DNA of 64,000 nucleotides from the NCBI RefSeq assembly GCF_019429625.1, contig NZ_JAHXRW010000003.1, forward strand, positions 350,482 through 414,481, written 5' to 3'. This document shows positions 1 to 9,307 of the stretch, piece after piece. Positions within the stretch are counted from its first letter, which is position 1, and every line of letters begins with the position of its first letter. A program made the position numbers and the translations under genes. Below the pieces are notes generated by a model that had not been told where the DNA came from, did not search any database, and was given only the letters and a program-made list of their open reading frames with translations. This DNA is from Celeribacter sp. PS-C1. GTDB lineage: Bacteria > Pseudomonadota > Alphaproteobacteria > Rhodobacterales > Rhodobacteraceae.

Positions 1-12
1 GGATCAACCAGC

Positions 13-447
13 TTAGTGAACCATCATAGCCCGCGGGTCGGTCCGAAGCGTGGCGTCGATCAACAGGCCCAGTTGTTCCGCCATGGAGACGGCCAAGGGC
101 GCAATGTCTGCGCGCAGCATCAGCATGGCCATGAGCGTGGCGTCTTCGCGTTTGCCGCGGGCGGCGAGGTTCACGAATTGCGCCAGAACCGCTTCATCCG
201 CCCCGAGGCAGTCACAGCGCATGCCGTGGCTCACCAAAGGGCGGCGCGCGTGGCGCGCGAAGACCAGCATCATCTGGTCGAACACCTTGCCCAAATCACT
301 AGGCCCGCGCAACGCGTCTGACCTGCGAAACAGGGTCACGACCACCCGCCCCTGTTCCGAAATCTGAGAGAGCTTCCCCACCGGCTGCGCGCCGTCACGG
401 GCGTCTTCAGAGATTTGATCAATGGCACGGGCGGATTGGAAAGACAT
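13..447 (-). CDS. conserved hypothetical protein, 144 aa
   Basis: The product is 144 residues, soluble, mostly helical in appearance, with no signal peptide or membrane segment. I do not recognise the family with certainty. A Cys-Asp-Cys pair lies near residue 79 (MRCDCLG), followed by a methionine- and leucine-rich stretch. The start has a plausible ribosome site (AGGGAA about 6 bases upstream). It is separated from the TRAP operon by that operon's terminator and reads away from it, so the two are probably unrelated. Function unknown. Confidence 0.6.
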   Translation of the reverse strand: MSFQSARAIDQISEDARDGAQPVGKLSQISEQGRVVVTLFRRSDALRGPSDLGKVFDQMMLVFARHARRPLVSHGMRCDCLGADEAVLAQFVNLAARGKREDATLMAMLMLRADIAPLAVSMAEQLGLLIDATLRTDPRAMMVH

Positions 448-525
448 GGCGGTTCCCTAGCGTTTAAATACCTTAGTATTTCTATAAGACATTATGCGAC
501 GCGCAAGAGATTCTTTTCCATAAAG

Positions 526-553
526 AAAAACCCCGCCGAAATCGGCGGGGTTT
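526..553 (-). terminator. rho-independent terminator of the TRAP operon
   Basis: On the minus strand a 9-bp GC-rich stem (CCCCGCCGA / TCGGCGGGG) with a two-base loop is followed by TTTTT. It sits just after the stop codon of the large permease gene, so it ends the dctP-dctQ-dctM transcript. Confidence 0.85.
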
Positions 554-562
554 GCAGTGATC

Positions 563-2917
563 TTATTTGGACAAAAGGTTCGGCACGATGGTCACAATAT
601 CCGGGAAGAGCCAGAGTGTGCCAAGGCCAAGGACCTGAATGAGCACGAAGGGAATGATGCCCTTGTAGATGTGCCCTGTGGTGACCGATGGCGGCGCAAC
701 ACCGCGCAGGTAGAAGAGCGCAAAGCCGAAGGGCGGCGTCAGGAAGGAGGTCTGAAGGTTGACCGCGATCATGATCGTCACCCACTTCGGGTCCATCGTG
801 CCACCGTAGATCACCGGACCGACGATCGGTACGACGATGTAGATGATCTCAAGGAAATCGAGCACAAAACCCAGAATGAACAGCACCAACATCACCAGCA
901 AGAAGACGGTGAATTCATTGTCGAAGCTGCGCAGGAAGCTCTGGATGTAATGCTCGCCGCCGAAGGAAATCACCACGAGGTTCAACAGCTGAGAGCCGAT
1001 GAGGATGGTGAAGACCATCGAGGTCACCTTGGCCGTTTCGCGCACCACGATGCCCAAAGTGCCATCTGAGAACAGCACCCAGCAGGCGTAGAGAATGCCG
1101 AACATGGCGTAGTAATAGGCGCCCAAAGCGACGATATAAGCGGCCCAATCCTCGAACGGCACATCGCCCCGGCCCAAACGCAGGTCAAAGTTCGACCCGA
1201 TCAGGATCATCACGATCACGGCAAAGGCCGCGCCGAGGATGATTTTGCCGGACTTATGATGATCGGCAAGCTTGCGATAGGCCGCCAAAAGCAACGCACC
1301 ACCAGCGCCCAGACCAGCAGCTGGCGTCGGGTTGGTGACGCCCCCCAAAATGGAGCCAAGCACAGCCACGATCAGCACGAGCGGAGGGAAGACGACGCGG
1401 AACAGCTCATTCTTGGCCAGATGCGAGGCAGCATATTTCAGCCCGTAGAGCAACGCCAGGAAGGGGATCAGATAGATAACAAAGGCGGTGCCGGAGCTGG
1501 TCAGCGGACCGACAAAGAGCGCGTCAAGCACGAGAACACCCGCGATACCACCAGCACCGATCAGCAGCGGAGCCGGGTTCGCCAGCGGCGCCACACCACG
1601 GCCAAAAGCCAGCGTGATCGCCAAAAGCACCATGACGGTCAGCAGGCCGGAGCCCAGTTTCGGCGCGTTGGCGATGGCTTCGAGCGTCAGCGCCTCGATC
1701 TGTTCCGGCGTGCGCTGGACAGAGACTTGCGCGCCACCAGAGGCTTCGATCGCGGCTTGTTCGGCCAAGGCCTTGTCCCAGGCCATCTGACCATGCAGAT
1801 CAATCATCGCTGCCTGACATTGCGCCGAGACATTGGTGCGAAGGCTCGCGGTCGCGCCAGCTTCGGTAAACTCGGAGACCTGCACCTCTTGCGAGCCCGA
1901 CAAGCCGAATTGGCCAGAGAACACCGCAGCACCGATCAAAAGAACCGGCACGGCCACCATCCACAACAAGCCGTCACGACGGGTCATGGTTTCGTGGCTG
2001 GTGTGCTCAAGATGCACCGGCGGCGCCTTGGACGGGTTGAACAGCGCGTAGCCGAAAGCATAAAGCGCATAGAGACCGGCGAGGAAGATGCCCGGCAGCA
2101 TCGCCGCTTGGAACAACGTGCCGACAGAAACCACGGCGGGTTCACCAAGGAAGGTCAGCGCATCGGTACAGCCGGCAGCTTGGGCGCGGGCTTCTTGGGC
2201 TGCGGAATAGATGTCGCCCGCCAGCGTGCCCAAAAGCACGATCACGATGGACGGCGGAATGATCTGACCCAAAGTGCCGGAGGCCGCGATAACACCGGTG
2301 GCCAGCTGCGGCGAGTAGCCGTGACGCAGCATGGTCGGCAGGGACAAAAGACCCATGGTCACAACGGTGGCGCCAACGATTCCGGTCGAGGCGGCCAAGA
2401 AGGCACCCACAATCACCACGGACACCGCCAGACCGCCCGGAAGCGGACCAAAGACGCGGGCCATCGTGGTCAGCAAATCGTTTGCGATCTTGGAGCGCTC
2501 CAGCACGATCCCCATCATCACAAACATCAGAACCGCCAGAAGCGTCTCGATGGAAGCGCCTGCGAAGACCCGTTCGTTCATCCGGTTGACGATGAAGGAG
2601 AGGTTGCGATCCACCGCCTGCTCCCAGCCGCCGGGGAAAAGTGCCTCTGAGACCGTTGGCAATTCCGGGTATCGGAAATGCGAGATCATATTGGGGTTCA
2701 CCCCAGAGTTTACCAAATCCCTATAGGCCTGCGAGCCGGTATCCAGCGCTTGGTGCACCAGAATGCCCGCGCTGTCCAAAGCGGCAATGATGCCAAAGGA
2801 CATCAGACCCGCACCACCGATGGCGAAAGCCACCGGGAACCCCGTGAGAATACCGCCGAAAAGGCAAAGGAAAACGATGATGAGGCCGATTTCTACGCCA
2901 TCAAGTCCGAAAAGCAT
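563..2917 (-). CDS. dctM: TRAP transporter large permease (DctM family), enlarged
   Basis: This is the 12-helix-type membrane subunit of a tripartite ATP-independent periplasmic transporter, which moves a carboxylate across the inner membrane with sodium. The N-terminal part (helices near residues 8-45 and 115-300, with the GIVGATVVTMGLLSLP region) and the C-terminal part (about residues 600-784, with SFLTPPFGFALFYLRG) are typical DctM. At 784 aa it is far longer than the usual 430 or so. The excess is an insertion of roughly residues 45-110 and a central block of about 200-250 residues that has a soluble stretch and extra hydrophobic segments. It lies 21 bases after dctQ in the dctP-dctQ-dctM operon. 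GAAGGA supports the start. Confidence 0.9.
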   Translation of the reverse strand: MLFGLDGVEIGLIIVFLCLFGGILTGFPVAFAIGGAGLMSFGIIAALDSAGILVHQALDTGSQAYRDLVNSGVNPNMISHFRYPELPTVSEALFPGGWEQAVDRNLSFIVNRMNERVFAGASIETLLAVLMFVMMGIVLERSKIANDLLTTMARVFGPLPGGLAVSVVIVGAFLAASTGIVGATVVTMGLLSLPTMLRHGYSPQLATGVIAASGTLGQIIPPSIVIVLLGTLAGDIYSAAQEARAQAAGCTDALTFLGEPAVVSVGTLFQAAMLPGIFLAGLYALYAFGYALFNPSKAPPVHLEHTSHETMTRRDGLLWMVAVPVLLIGAAVFSGQFGLSGSQEVQVSEFTEAGATASLRTNVSAQCQAAMIDLHGQMAWDKALAEQAAIEASGGAQVSVQRTPEQIEALTLEAIANAPKLGSGLLTVMVLLAITLAFGRGVAPLANPAPLLIGAGGIAGVLVLDALFVGPLTSSGTAFVIYLIPFLALLYGLKYAASHLAKNELFRVVFPPLVLIVAVLGSILGGVTNPTPAAGLGAGGALLLAAYRKLADHHKSGKIILGAAFAVIVMILIGSNFDLRLGRGDVPFEDWAAYIVALGAYYYAMFGILYACWVLFSDGTLGIVVRETAKVTSMVFTILIGSQLLNLVVISFGGEHYIQSFLRSFDNEFTVFLLVMLVLFILGFVLDFLEIIYIVVPIVGPVIYGGTMDPKWVTIMIAVNLQTSFLTPPFGFALFYLRGVAPPSVTTGHIYKGIIPFVLIQVLGLGTLWLFPDIVTIVPNLLSK

Positions 2918-2938
2918 GTGTTTGTTCCTTCGCCCGAA

Positions 2939-3868
2939 TTAATGCGTGCCTTCAAAGGCTTCTTCGCCTTCGCCGAGCGTGTCTTTGTCGAGATATTTGC
3001 CTGCGCTCTCCTCGCCTTCAACAAATTCGAGGAAGGAGCGGTAAAAGAACGCCAGCGCCTGCAAGATCACCAGCACGAGGAAGCAGAGCATCAGGATCTT
3101 GAACAGGAAATAACCGTTGAACCCGTTGGCGGAGAAAGAGATCGTCTCGACGTTCCACTTTACGATCCGGGCTTTCATCAGCATGCGGTCGAGCGCATCG
3201 GAGGCCGACACCTTCGGCGTGATCAGGTGCCGCCAGAGGAAGAACCAGGCATACATCCATGTCAGCAGCGCCACGGGCAGCATGAAGAACAACGCGCCGA
3301 ACATATCGATCGCACGTTTGGTACGGTGCTTCACGCCCGCGTAGACCAGATCTACCCGCACATGGCTGCCCTGCACGAAGGCGTAGGAGACACAGAGTGC
3401 CACAACGAGCGCGTTCTCGAACTTGAGGCTCTCGGAGAACCAGCCGACGGATTGCGTAAAGCCGCCACCGAAGGGAGAGATGGAAATCTCACCCTGACGG
3501 AAGATCGACTGAAGGAAGACCACCATGATCTGTTGCAGAACCATGAGAAGACCGCCCCATGCGGCCACACGGCCCGCAGTGTTGGCGATCTTTTCAAGCC
3601 CGCGCACCAGCGCCCAAAGGAAGGGCCGGTAGACAAAGCCGATCACGGAGACCACGATCACCAGATCGAAAAACACGAACAACAGCTCCTTCGAGCCGCC
3701 GTAATAGACAAAGCGCAAAAGGCTTTCCTTGTCCGACCAATCGAGCCAAAGGCTCGGATGCGTGATCGCATAGATGATATGCCAGAACCCGAGCCCGAGA
3801 TTGACGACGAGGCTCACCACCGCGTCTACCATGAGCCCGAAGAAAGACGTGCCGGTCTGTTCTTCCAT
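2939..3868 (-). CDS. dctQ: TRAP transporter small permease (DctQ family)
   Basis: This is the small membrane subunit that pairs with DctM. It is 309 aa, longer than the common 160-200 aa DctQ. Hydrophobic segments lie near residues 10-35, 62-85, 104-125, 157-175, 200-222 and 255-280. The C-terminal two thirds, including the SHVRVDLVY segment (compare the H-x-R-V-D pattern of DctQ proteins), match the family, and the first two helices are an N-terminal addition. It is the middle gene of the operon, 190 bases after dctP and just ahead of dctM. GGGGA upstream of the ATG serves as ribosome site. Confidence 0.88.
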   Translation of the reverse strand: MEEQTGTSFFGLMVDAVVSLVVNLGLGFWHIIYAITHPSLWLDWSDKESLLRFVYYGGSKELLFVFFDLVIVVSVIGFVYRPFLWALVRGLEKIANTAGRVAAWGGLLMVLQQIMVVFLQSIFRQGEISISPFGGGFTQSVGWFSESLKFENALVVALCVSYAFVQGSHVRVDLVYAGVKHRTKRAIDMFGALFFMLPVALLTWMYAWFFLWRHLITPKVSASDALDRMLMKARIVKWNVETISFSANGFNGYFLFKILMLCFLVLVILQALAFFYRSFLEFVEGEESAGKYLDKDTLGEGEEAFEGTH

Positions 3869-4005
3869 CTCGTCTGTCCCCTTCCCGGCCCGCGAAACCT
3901 GCGGCCCGTTCCCAGAATGTGTTGTTTTCTTGTGTTTTGTTATCGCGCTGCTTTACGCCCCTCCGCACCGGACGACAACCCCGGACACCCCTGCGAAAAG
4001 GCCGA

Positions 4006-4032
4006 AAATGCGCGCGAGAACCGCGCGCATTT
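4006..4032 (-). other. strong intercistronic hairpin after dctP
   Basis: An 11-bp perfect stem (AAATGCGCGCG / CGCGCGCATTT) with a 5-base loop lies in the 190-base gap between dctP and dctQ. It has no T-tract long enough for full termination on the minus strand. Such hairpins usually stabilise the binding-protein message or attenuate readthrough, giving more binding protein than permease. That role is inferred. Confidence 0.6.
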
Positions 4033-4059
4033 CGTATTTTTACCGATCTTACAAAAAGA

Positions 4060-5157
4060 TCATTCGGCTTGGGACGCCATCACGCGGTCGCGCTGCGGCG
4101 TGTAGTTGCCATCGGAACGACCGATCCAGGCAGAGGTCTGCGCCATCGCGCTCTCGTAGGAGGTGCGAATTTCCGCGAAAATCTCGTCGCCCATGTAGCC
4201 GTCGAGTACCTCTTTGGCGGCATTGCCGAAGGCGGACCAGACATCGTCGGAGAATTCCTTGAGCTGGGTGCCACCCTGAATAAGCCGCTGAAGCGCGGGA
4301 CCGTTGTTCGCAACGAAGAGCGCATAGTTGTGCTGATGGCACTCGCCCGCGGCGATCTCGATGGCCTTTTGCTGCATCGGGCTCAGACCTTCGAAGACTT
4401 CGAGGTTGGTGGTGACGCAGAGTGCGGCGCCCGGCTCGTGGAAGCCAGCCGGATAGTAGAAGTCACAGACCTCCTGCAGGCCGAGCTTCTCATCCGACCA
4501 CGGGCCGATCCACTCGGTGCCGTCGAGCGCGCCGGAGGACAGCGCTTGGTAGATCTCGCCGCCCGGAAGCACCTGAACGGAGGCGCCGAGTTTCGATACG
4601 GTCTCGCCGCCGAGACCCGGCATACGGAATTTCAGGCCCTGGAAGTCGGAGGGAGAAGTGATCTCCTTGCGGAACCAACCGCCGCCCTGACCGCCGGTCT
4701 GACCAGCAATAAAACCTTTGAGACCAAAGATTTCGCCCAGTTTGTGGTGAAGTTCCATGCCACCCATCGAATAATACCACACCATCATCTCAGGTGCGGT
4801 CATGCCGAAGGGCACAGTGGTGAAATAGGCCAGTGCCGGGTGTTGACCGGTGAAATAATATTCGCAGCCGTGATAAAGATCGGCCTGACCTGCGGTCACG
4901 GCGTCAAAGACTTCAAGCCCACCAACGAGTTCACCCGCCGCTTTGGCGTCAATGGTCAGCTGGCCATCGGTCAGCGCATCAACATTGGCTGCAAAACGTT
5001 CAACAGAATCCCAAACGCCCGCAAGACCGCGCGGCCAGGTGGTGACCATGGTCAAGGTCCGCTTGCCCTGCGCATATACGGGGGCCGCAAGCGTGGATGC
5101 AGCAGCGGCAGATGCCCCGCCCAGAGCGGACGTTTTCAGAAAAGAACGACGATCCAT
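4060..5157 (-). CDS. dctP: TRAP transporter periplasmic substrate-binding protein (DctP/TakP-like)
   Basis: This is the periplasmic solute receptor of the TRAP system, 365 aa. The N-terminus MDRRSFLKTSALGG is a twin-arginine signal, with cleavage likely after a VYA motif near residue 29. The body carries features of the TakP branch, which binds 2-oxo acids in Rhodobacter: the ALDGTEWIGPW segment, the LQEVCDFYYPAGFHEPG segment and the YYFTGQHPALA segment. Substrate is inferred from that resemblance only. An in-frame start 42 codons upstream is possible, but the ATG chosen has GGGAGG at ideal spacing and begins the signal peptide. It is the first gene of the operon. Confidence 0.9.
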   Translation of the reverse strand: MDRRSFLKTSALGGASAAAASTLAAPVYAQGKRTLTMVTTWPRGLAGVWDSVERFAANVDALTDGQLTIDAKAAGELVGGLEVFDAVTAGQADLYHGCEYYFTGQHPALAYFTTVPFGMTAPEMMVWYYSMGGMELHHKLGEIFGLKGFIAGQTGGQGGGWFRKEITSPSDFQGLKFRMPGLGGETVSKLGASVQVLPGGEIYQALSSGALDGTEWIGPWSDEKLGLQEVCDFYYPAGFHEPGAALCVTTNLEVFEGLSPMQQKAIEIAAGECHQHNYALFVANNGPALQRLIQGGTQLKEFSDDVWSAFGNAAKEVLDGYMGDEIFAEIRTSYESAMAQTSAWIGRSDGNYTPQRDRVMASQAE

Positions 5158-5597
5158 AGATAATTTCCTCCCAAGATGGTCTATGGTTTCCCTGCTCCGA
5201 TCCCGTAGTCCCTTCCCCCTCATGCGGTCTTCAAAGGTCAAGACGCCTCCTGCATCTTTCTCTTCTCGACACGAACACGCCATCTACAGACAGAAGCTCT
5301 CGAAATAATTGAAAATAATTGAGCAAATCCACATGCAGACGTCAAAGGACAGGCCAAAACCGGACCAGATCGTAGGGGGACGTTAACGCTCACGGCGACG
5401 TGATGAAATACCCAACACTACGCAGTCCCGTATTTTTTATGTTCCGTTAGCGACCAACATCGCAACTTTACTGCGGGGCAGGCGCGGCTCAGAGAACAGA
5501 TCGCGCGATTGACGCGCCCCCAGTCGTCGCTATCCTTCGCAGCTGCAAAACCTCACGATCATCTGTATCCAAGCCCTGAAAGCCCGACACTCACCCG
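5158..5597. promoter_or_regulatory. divergent intergenic region between dctP and the sensor kinase gene
   Basis: This 440-base region must hold the promoters of the TRAP operon (leftward) and of the two-component genes (rightward). It contains AT-rich patches (for example around 5300-5330 and 5430-5445). I see no convincing open reading frame, RNA gene or palindromic operator that I would name. Confidence 0.4.
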
Positions 5598-7022
5598 ATG
5601 ATACGACTACGCCCCGAGCTGACCTATGCGCGCAAATTGTTCCTGCTCGCCACCCTACCGCTGATCCTGTCGGTGGCAGCGATTGCGCTTGTGGTCGCGC
5701 ATCAGTCGAACAGCATGTCCGAGCGCGAGATCGCGGAGTTGGAAGATCAGATCCTCATTGCCAAGCGTCAGGAGCTTCAGAACTACCTGCAACTGGCCCG
5801 CAATTCGATCACCGCCGACTATAGCCCCGCCCCACCCGATGACGAAGAGGCCAAGCTCAAGGTGACCCAGACGCTTGCGGCGATGACCTATGGCACGGAG
5901 GGCTATTTTTTCGTCTACGACTATGACGGCACCAACCTCGTCGCGCCCCGTCAGACCGACCTGATCACCCGCAACTGGGCTGGCCTCAAAGACAGCGCCG
6001 GAACACCGATCGTGGATGAGTTGATCCGGCTCGCACGTCAAGGCGGCGGCTATCACGAGTTTCTCTGGCCGAAACCCTCGACCAATGAGGAGGCGCAGAT
6101 GATCAGCTATGTGATCGGCCTTCAGGACTGGCAATGGGCCATCGGCACCGGCGTGTTTATCGACGATGTGCTGACCTCGGTGGCCGCCGCGCGCGCCGAC
6201 GTCCAGACCCGCGTGCGCCGGACATTTGCCTATATCGGCGCGATCACCATGGCGGCGGTCTTGCTGGTCTTTATGTCCGGGGTGACGATTACAATCCGCG
6301 AACGCCGTCTGGCGGATGCCAAGCTCAAAGAACTGACCCAGCGGATTTTCGACACACAGGAAGAAGAGCGCGGACGCGTCGCGCGCGAGTTGCATGACGG
6401 GATCAGCCAGATTTTGGTCGGCGTGCGCTACGCCATGGAATTGACCCGGCGACAGCTGAAGGCGAATGATCCGAAGGCCCCTGCCAGTCTGGATCGCAGT
6501 TTCGACATGCTGGGCGGTGCTTTAACGGAGGTGCGACGCATCTCCCGCGATCTGCGTCCGGGTGTGTTGGACGATCTGGGCCTTGGCCCGGCGCTTCAGG
6601 CCTTGGCGGAGGAGTTCGAGAAACGCACCGGGATCAAGACCGAGCTTGAAACCGTTGTCTTCCGCAACCGGCTTGATGAGGAGGCCCGGATCGCGCTGTT
6701 CCGGATTGCGCAGGAGGCGTTGACCAACATCGAGCGCCACGCGGGCGCCACCGAGGTTTCGATCAAACTTGCAGGGCATCGCACCGGCGCGACGCTGTTG
6801 ATCTGCGACAACGGGCGGGGGTTCGATCCCCAGACGCAGGGCAAAGCCGGGCGCGGCATCGGGTTGCGCAACATGGCCGAACGGATGGAACAACTGGACG
6901 GCACGCTGAAGATCACGCCTCGGTCTCCCGGCACCTCCATTGACGCCACGGTTCCGTTAAAGCATATCCTGCCACCCGCAGGTTCCAACCGACCCCGCTC
7001 CGAGATAGGAAACGCTCGATGA
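5598..7022 (+). CDS. sensor histidine kinase with Cache domain
   Basis: This is a membrane sensor of 474 aa. A first membrane helix (about residues 14-33) is followed by a periplasmic single-Cache-type domain (about 34-195, with the GTEGYFFVYDYDG core typical of such domains), a second helix (about 210-230), a HisKA_3 domain with the phospho-acceptor histidine in RVARELHDGISQ, and a HATPase domain (EALTNIERHAGA N-box, DNGRGFD and GIGLRNM G-boxes). It resembles NarX/DegS-type kinases. The next gene, overlapping by four bases, encodes its LuxR-type partner. The Cache domain and the adjacent TRAP operon suggest it senses a carboxylate and controls that transporter (inference). Confidence 0.9.
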   Translation: MIRLRPELTYARKLFLLATLPLILSVAAIALVVAHQSNSMSEREIAELEDQILIAKRQELQNYLQLARNSITADYSPAPPDDEEAKLKVTQTLAAMTYGTEGYFFVYDYDGTNLVAPRQTDLITRNWAGLKDSAGTPIVDELIRLARQGGGYHEFLWPKPSTNEEAQMISYVIGLQDWQWAIGTGVFIDDVLTSVAAARADVQTRVRRTFAYIGAITMAAVLLVFMSGVTITIRERRLADAKLKELTQRIFDTQEEERGRVARELHDGISQILVGVRYAMELTRRQLKANDPKAPASLDRSFDMLGGALTEVRRISRDLRPGVLDDLGLGPALQALAEEFEKRTGIKTELETVVFRNRLDEEARIALFRIAQEALTNIERHAGATEVSIKLAGHRTGATLLICDNGRGFDPQTQGKAGRGIGLRNMAERMEQLDGTLKITPRSPGTSIDATVPLKHILPPAGSNRPRSEIGNAR

Positions 7023-7663
7023 CAGAAAAAATGACCCGTGTCCTGATCGTCGATGACCACCCGATGGTGGCCGAAGGCATCCGCGCGCTGTTGGAAAGTT
7101 TTGACGACCTCGACGTGGTCGGCACGCTCTGCAACGGGCGCGAGGCGGTGGATCAGGTCGAGGATCTGGCCCCCGATGTGGTGTTGTTGGATTTGAACAT
7201 GCCGCAAATGGGCGGGCTGACCGCGACCGAATTGCTCTTGGAACGCCGCCCCGAAACCCGCATCCTCATCCTCTCGATGCATGACAGCCCCGAATACATC
7301 GGCGCGGCCCTCAGCCATGGCGCCATGGGATATGTCCTAAAGGATGTGCCTACTGAGGATGTGAAAGAGGCAATTGACGCGGTGATGCGCGGCGAGCAGT
7401 TCCTTTGCACCGGCGCGCAGGCCGCGATCGGCCCAAAGATCCGCGACGGGCGCGAGCCTTTGACCGAGCGCGAGCAGACCATCCTTTTGGAGTTGGCGCA
7501 GGGCAAATCGAACAAGGAAGTCGCCGCCGCCCTCGACATCTCTGTGCGCACGGTCGAGACCCATCGCAAGAATATCAAACGAAAGTTGGGGATTTCCTCG
7601 ACCGCCGGTCTGACGCGCTACGCGATGGAACATGGCGTATTACAAGGCACGGGACGGTTTTAA
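7019..7663 (+). CDS. response regulator, NarL/LuxR type
   Basis: The 214-aa protein has a receiver domain (residues 5-120: acidic pair in VDDHP, phospho-Asp in VVLLDLNMP, Lys in YVLKD) and a LuxR helix-turn-helix output domain (about 145-205: LTEREQTILLELAQGKSNKEVAAALDIS core, TVETHRKNIKRKLG). Its ATG overlaps the kinase stop codon (ATGA) and has AGGAA upstream, so the pair is translationally coupled. The likely target is the divergent TRAP operon. Confidence 0.92.
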   Translation: MTEKMTRVLIVDDHPMVAEGIRALLESFDDLDVVGTLCNGREAVDQVEDLAPDVVLLDLNMPQMGGLTATELLLERRPETRILILSMHDSPEYIGAALSHGAMGYVLKDVPTEDVKEAIDAVMRGEQFLCTGAQAAIGPKIRDGREPLTEREQTILLELAQGKSNKEVAAALDISVRTVETHRKNIKRKLGISSTAGLTRYAMEHGVLQGTGRF

Positions 7664-7668
7664 CCCCC

Positions 7669-7905
7669 TCAGGCAGAGAGCCAACTTTCGAGTTTCGCCT
7701 TATCTGGCAATCCGCCCGCATGGACGAGTTTGCCGTCGATAGAAATCCCCGGCGTAGACATCACGCCCGCCATGGCGATAGATTTCGGATCGGTGATCTT
7801 TTCGACATCGACCTCAAGGCCAAGTCTCAACGCCGCATCCCGAACCATCTGTTCGGTGGTTTCACAGCGTTTGCAGCCGGGGCCATAGACTTTGACAGTT
7901 GTCAT
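7669..7905 (-). CDS. small thioredoxin-like redox-active disulfide protein
   Basis: The 78-aa protein has a thioredoxin-like fold pattern with a CxxC active site (GPGCKRCETTEQMV) near residues 11-14 and the cis-proline region in MSTPGISIDGK. It matches the small redox-active disulfide protein family often found next to UPF0718 permeases. It is the last gene of an arsR-permease-thioredoxin operon, 12 bases after the permease, with AAAGGAG before the start. It may reduce the permease cysteines or its substrate (inference). Confidence 0.85.
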   Translation of the reverse strand: MTTVKVYGPGCKRCETTEQMVRDAALRLGLEVDVEKITDPKSIAMAGVMSTPGISIDGKLVHAGGLPDKAKLESWLSA

Positions 7906-7917
7906 GACGGTCTCCTT

Positions 7918-8979
7918 TCAGAAAATCAGGTTGAACAGGATGCCGACGGCCAGAATGCCACTGCCGACGACGCCGATGAAGACGGCGATCAGCCGGTAGG
8001 TCAGCACCTGTTTGAGGATGATCATTTCAGGCAGGCTCAGCGCAATGACGCTCATCATGAAGGCGAGAACTGTGCCAAGCGCTGCGCCCTTACCCAAGAG
8101 CGCCTCGACGATGGGGATCACACCAGCCGCGTTGGTGTACATGGGAATGCCCAGCACCACGGCGGCAGGGACCGACCACCAGGCGTCCGCGCCCATGATC
8201 GAGACCATCAAGTCCTCGGGCACATAGCCGTGGATCAACGCGCCCATGGCAATACCCAAAAGAATCCAGGCCCAAACCTTGCCAAAAATCTCTTTTACAG
8301 CGGCAATGCCGAGGCGATAGCGATCAACCATCGTCAGGCGTTCGCCTCCGGGCATCTCGACCGCTCCTGCCCCGGAATGGATCTCCCGCACCCAGTCCTG
8401 CAACCAGCCTTCGAGATGCAGCTTGCCGATGACAAAACCCGCGACGACGGCGAGACCCAGACCAAAGGCCAGATAGGTCGCCGCCACCTGCCAGCCGACC
8501 AACCCGAAAAGCAGCACAAGCGCCACCTCATTGACCATGGGGGCGGCGATCAGGAAGGAGAAGGTCACGCCCAAAGGCACACCCGCCGAGACAAAGCCGA
8601 TGAACAGCGGCACGGCAGAACAGGAGCAAAACGGCGTGAGCACGCCGAGACCCGCGGAAAGCACATTGCCGACACCCTCGCGTTTGCCGGACAGGAGCGC
8701 GCGGGTTTTCTCCGGCGAGAAGAACGAGCGCACCACGCCCATGGCAAAGACGATGAGCGTCAGAAGCATCATCACCTTCGGCACATCATAGAGGAAAAAC
8801 GCGATGGCCTCGCCTGTGTGACTATGACGCTCGACCGGAAGCTGGGCGGTGAGCCAGTCGGCGATCGGTTGTAGCTGATGGTAAATCCCCCACCACAGAG
8901 CGACGAAGGTCACAACGCCAAGGTGCCAACGCCAATCGGGACGTGTCGGATGGGTCGGGTGTGTTTGGATCGTGCTCAT
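7918..8979 (-). CDS. permease, UPF0718/ArsP family
   Basis: This membrane protein of 353 aa has about eight hydrophobic segments. The signature TPFCSCSAVPLFIGFVSAG, with a Cys-Ser-Cys pair, and the following IAAPMVNEVALVLLFGL segment match the DUF318/ArsP permeases. Some of these export trivalent organoarsenicals, and others are of unknown substrate. The cytoplasmic loop contains a conserved-looking HLEGWLQDWVREIH stretch. Its ATG overlaps the arsR stop by four bases and is preceded by AAAGGAG. The ArsR-type regulator supports a metalloid or metal role, but the substrate is not proved. Confidence 0.85.
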   Translation of the reverse strand: MSTIQTHPTHPTRPDWRWHLGVVTFVALWWGIYHQLQPIADWLTAQLPVERHSHTGEAIAFFLYDVPKVMMLLTLIVFAMGVVRSFFSPEKTRALLSGKREGVGNVLSAGLGVLTPFCSCSAVPLFIGFVSAGVPLGVTFSFLIAAPMVNEVALVLLFGLVGWQVAATYLAFGLGLAVVAGFVIGKLHLEGWLQDWVREIHSGAGAVEMPGGERLTMVDRYRLGIAAVKEIFGKVWAWILLGIAMGALIHGYVPEDLMVSIMGADAWWSVPAAVVLGIPMYTNAAGVIPIVEALLGKGAALGTVLAFMMSVIALSLPEMIILKQVLTYRLIAVFIGVVGSGILAVGILFNLIF

Positions 8980-9269
8980 GCTGCACTCCTTTCCCTGTTC
9001 AGCTGCGCCTCCGCCCGAAACAGGGCGTCGAGCAGTGTGCGAAGCTCGGGCGAGAGATCGGGGTTCATCCGATATCGCACCCATTGCGCATCGCGGCGAT
9101 CCACCACGAGACCGGCCTGTTTCAGCACCTGCATATGCCGCGACATCCGGCTTTGCGTGGCGCCAATGACGCGCATCAACTCACAGACGCAATGCTCGTC
9201 ACCGTCATACAACAGGCGCATGGCGTGGAGTCGGGTGTGTTCAGAAAGAGCGGACAGGATGGGCAACAT
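8976..9269 (-). CDS. ArsR-family metalloregulator
   Basis: This small winged-helix repressor has 97 aa. The DNA-recognition helix region is SRMSRHMQVLKQAGLV. The segment EHCVCELMRVIGATQ corresponds to the classical ELCVCDL metal-binding motif of ArsR (two cysteines, CVC), so it probably senses As(III)/Sb(III) or a related soft metal. It is the first gene of the operon, has an AGGAGG ribosome site, and probably represses its own operon through the palindrome at 9308-9325. Confidence 0.9.
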   Translation of the reverse strand: MLPILSALSEHTRLHAMRLLYDGDEHCVCELMRVIGATQSRMSRHMQVLKQAGLVVDRRDAQWVRYRMNPDLSPELRTLLDALFRAEAQLNRERSAA

Positions 9270-9307
9270 GGCTCAGACCTCCTTATGCGCCTCGGCGCGG
9301 GCCTCCT

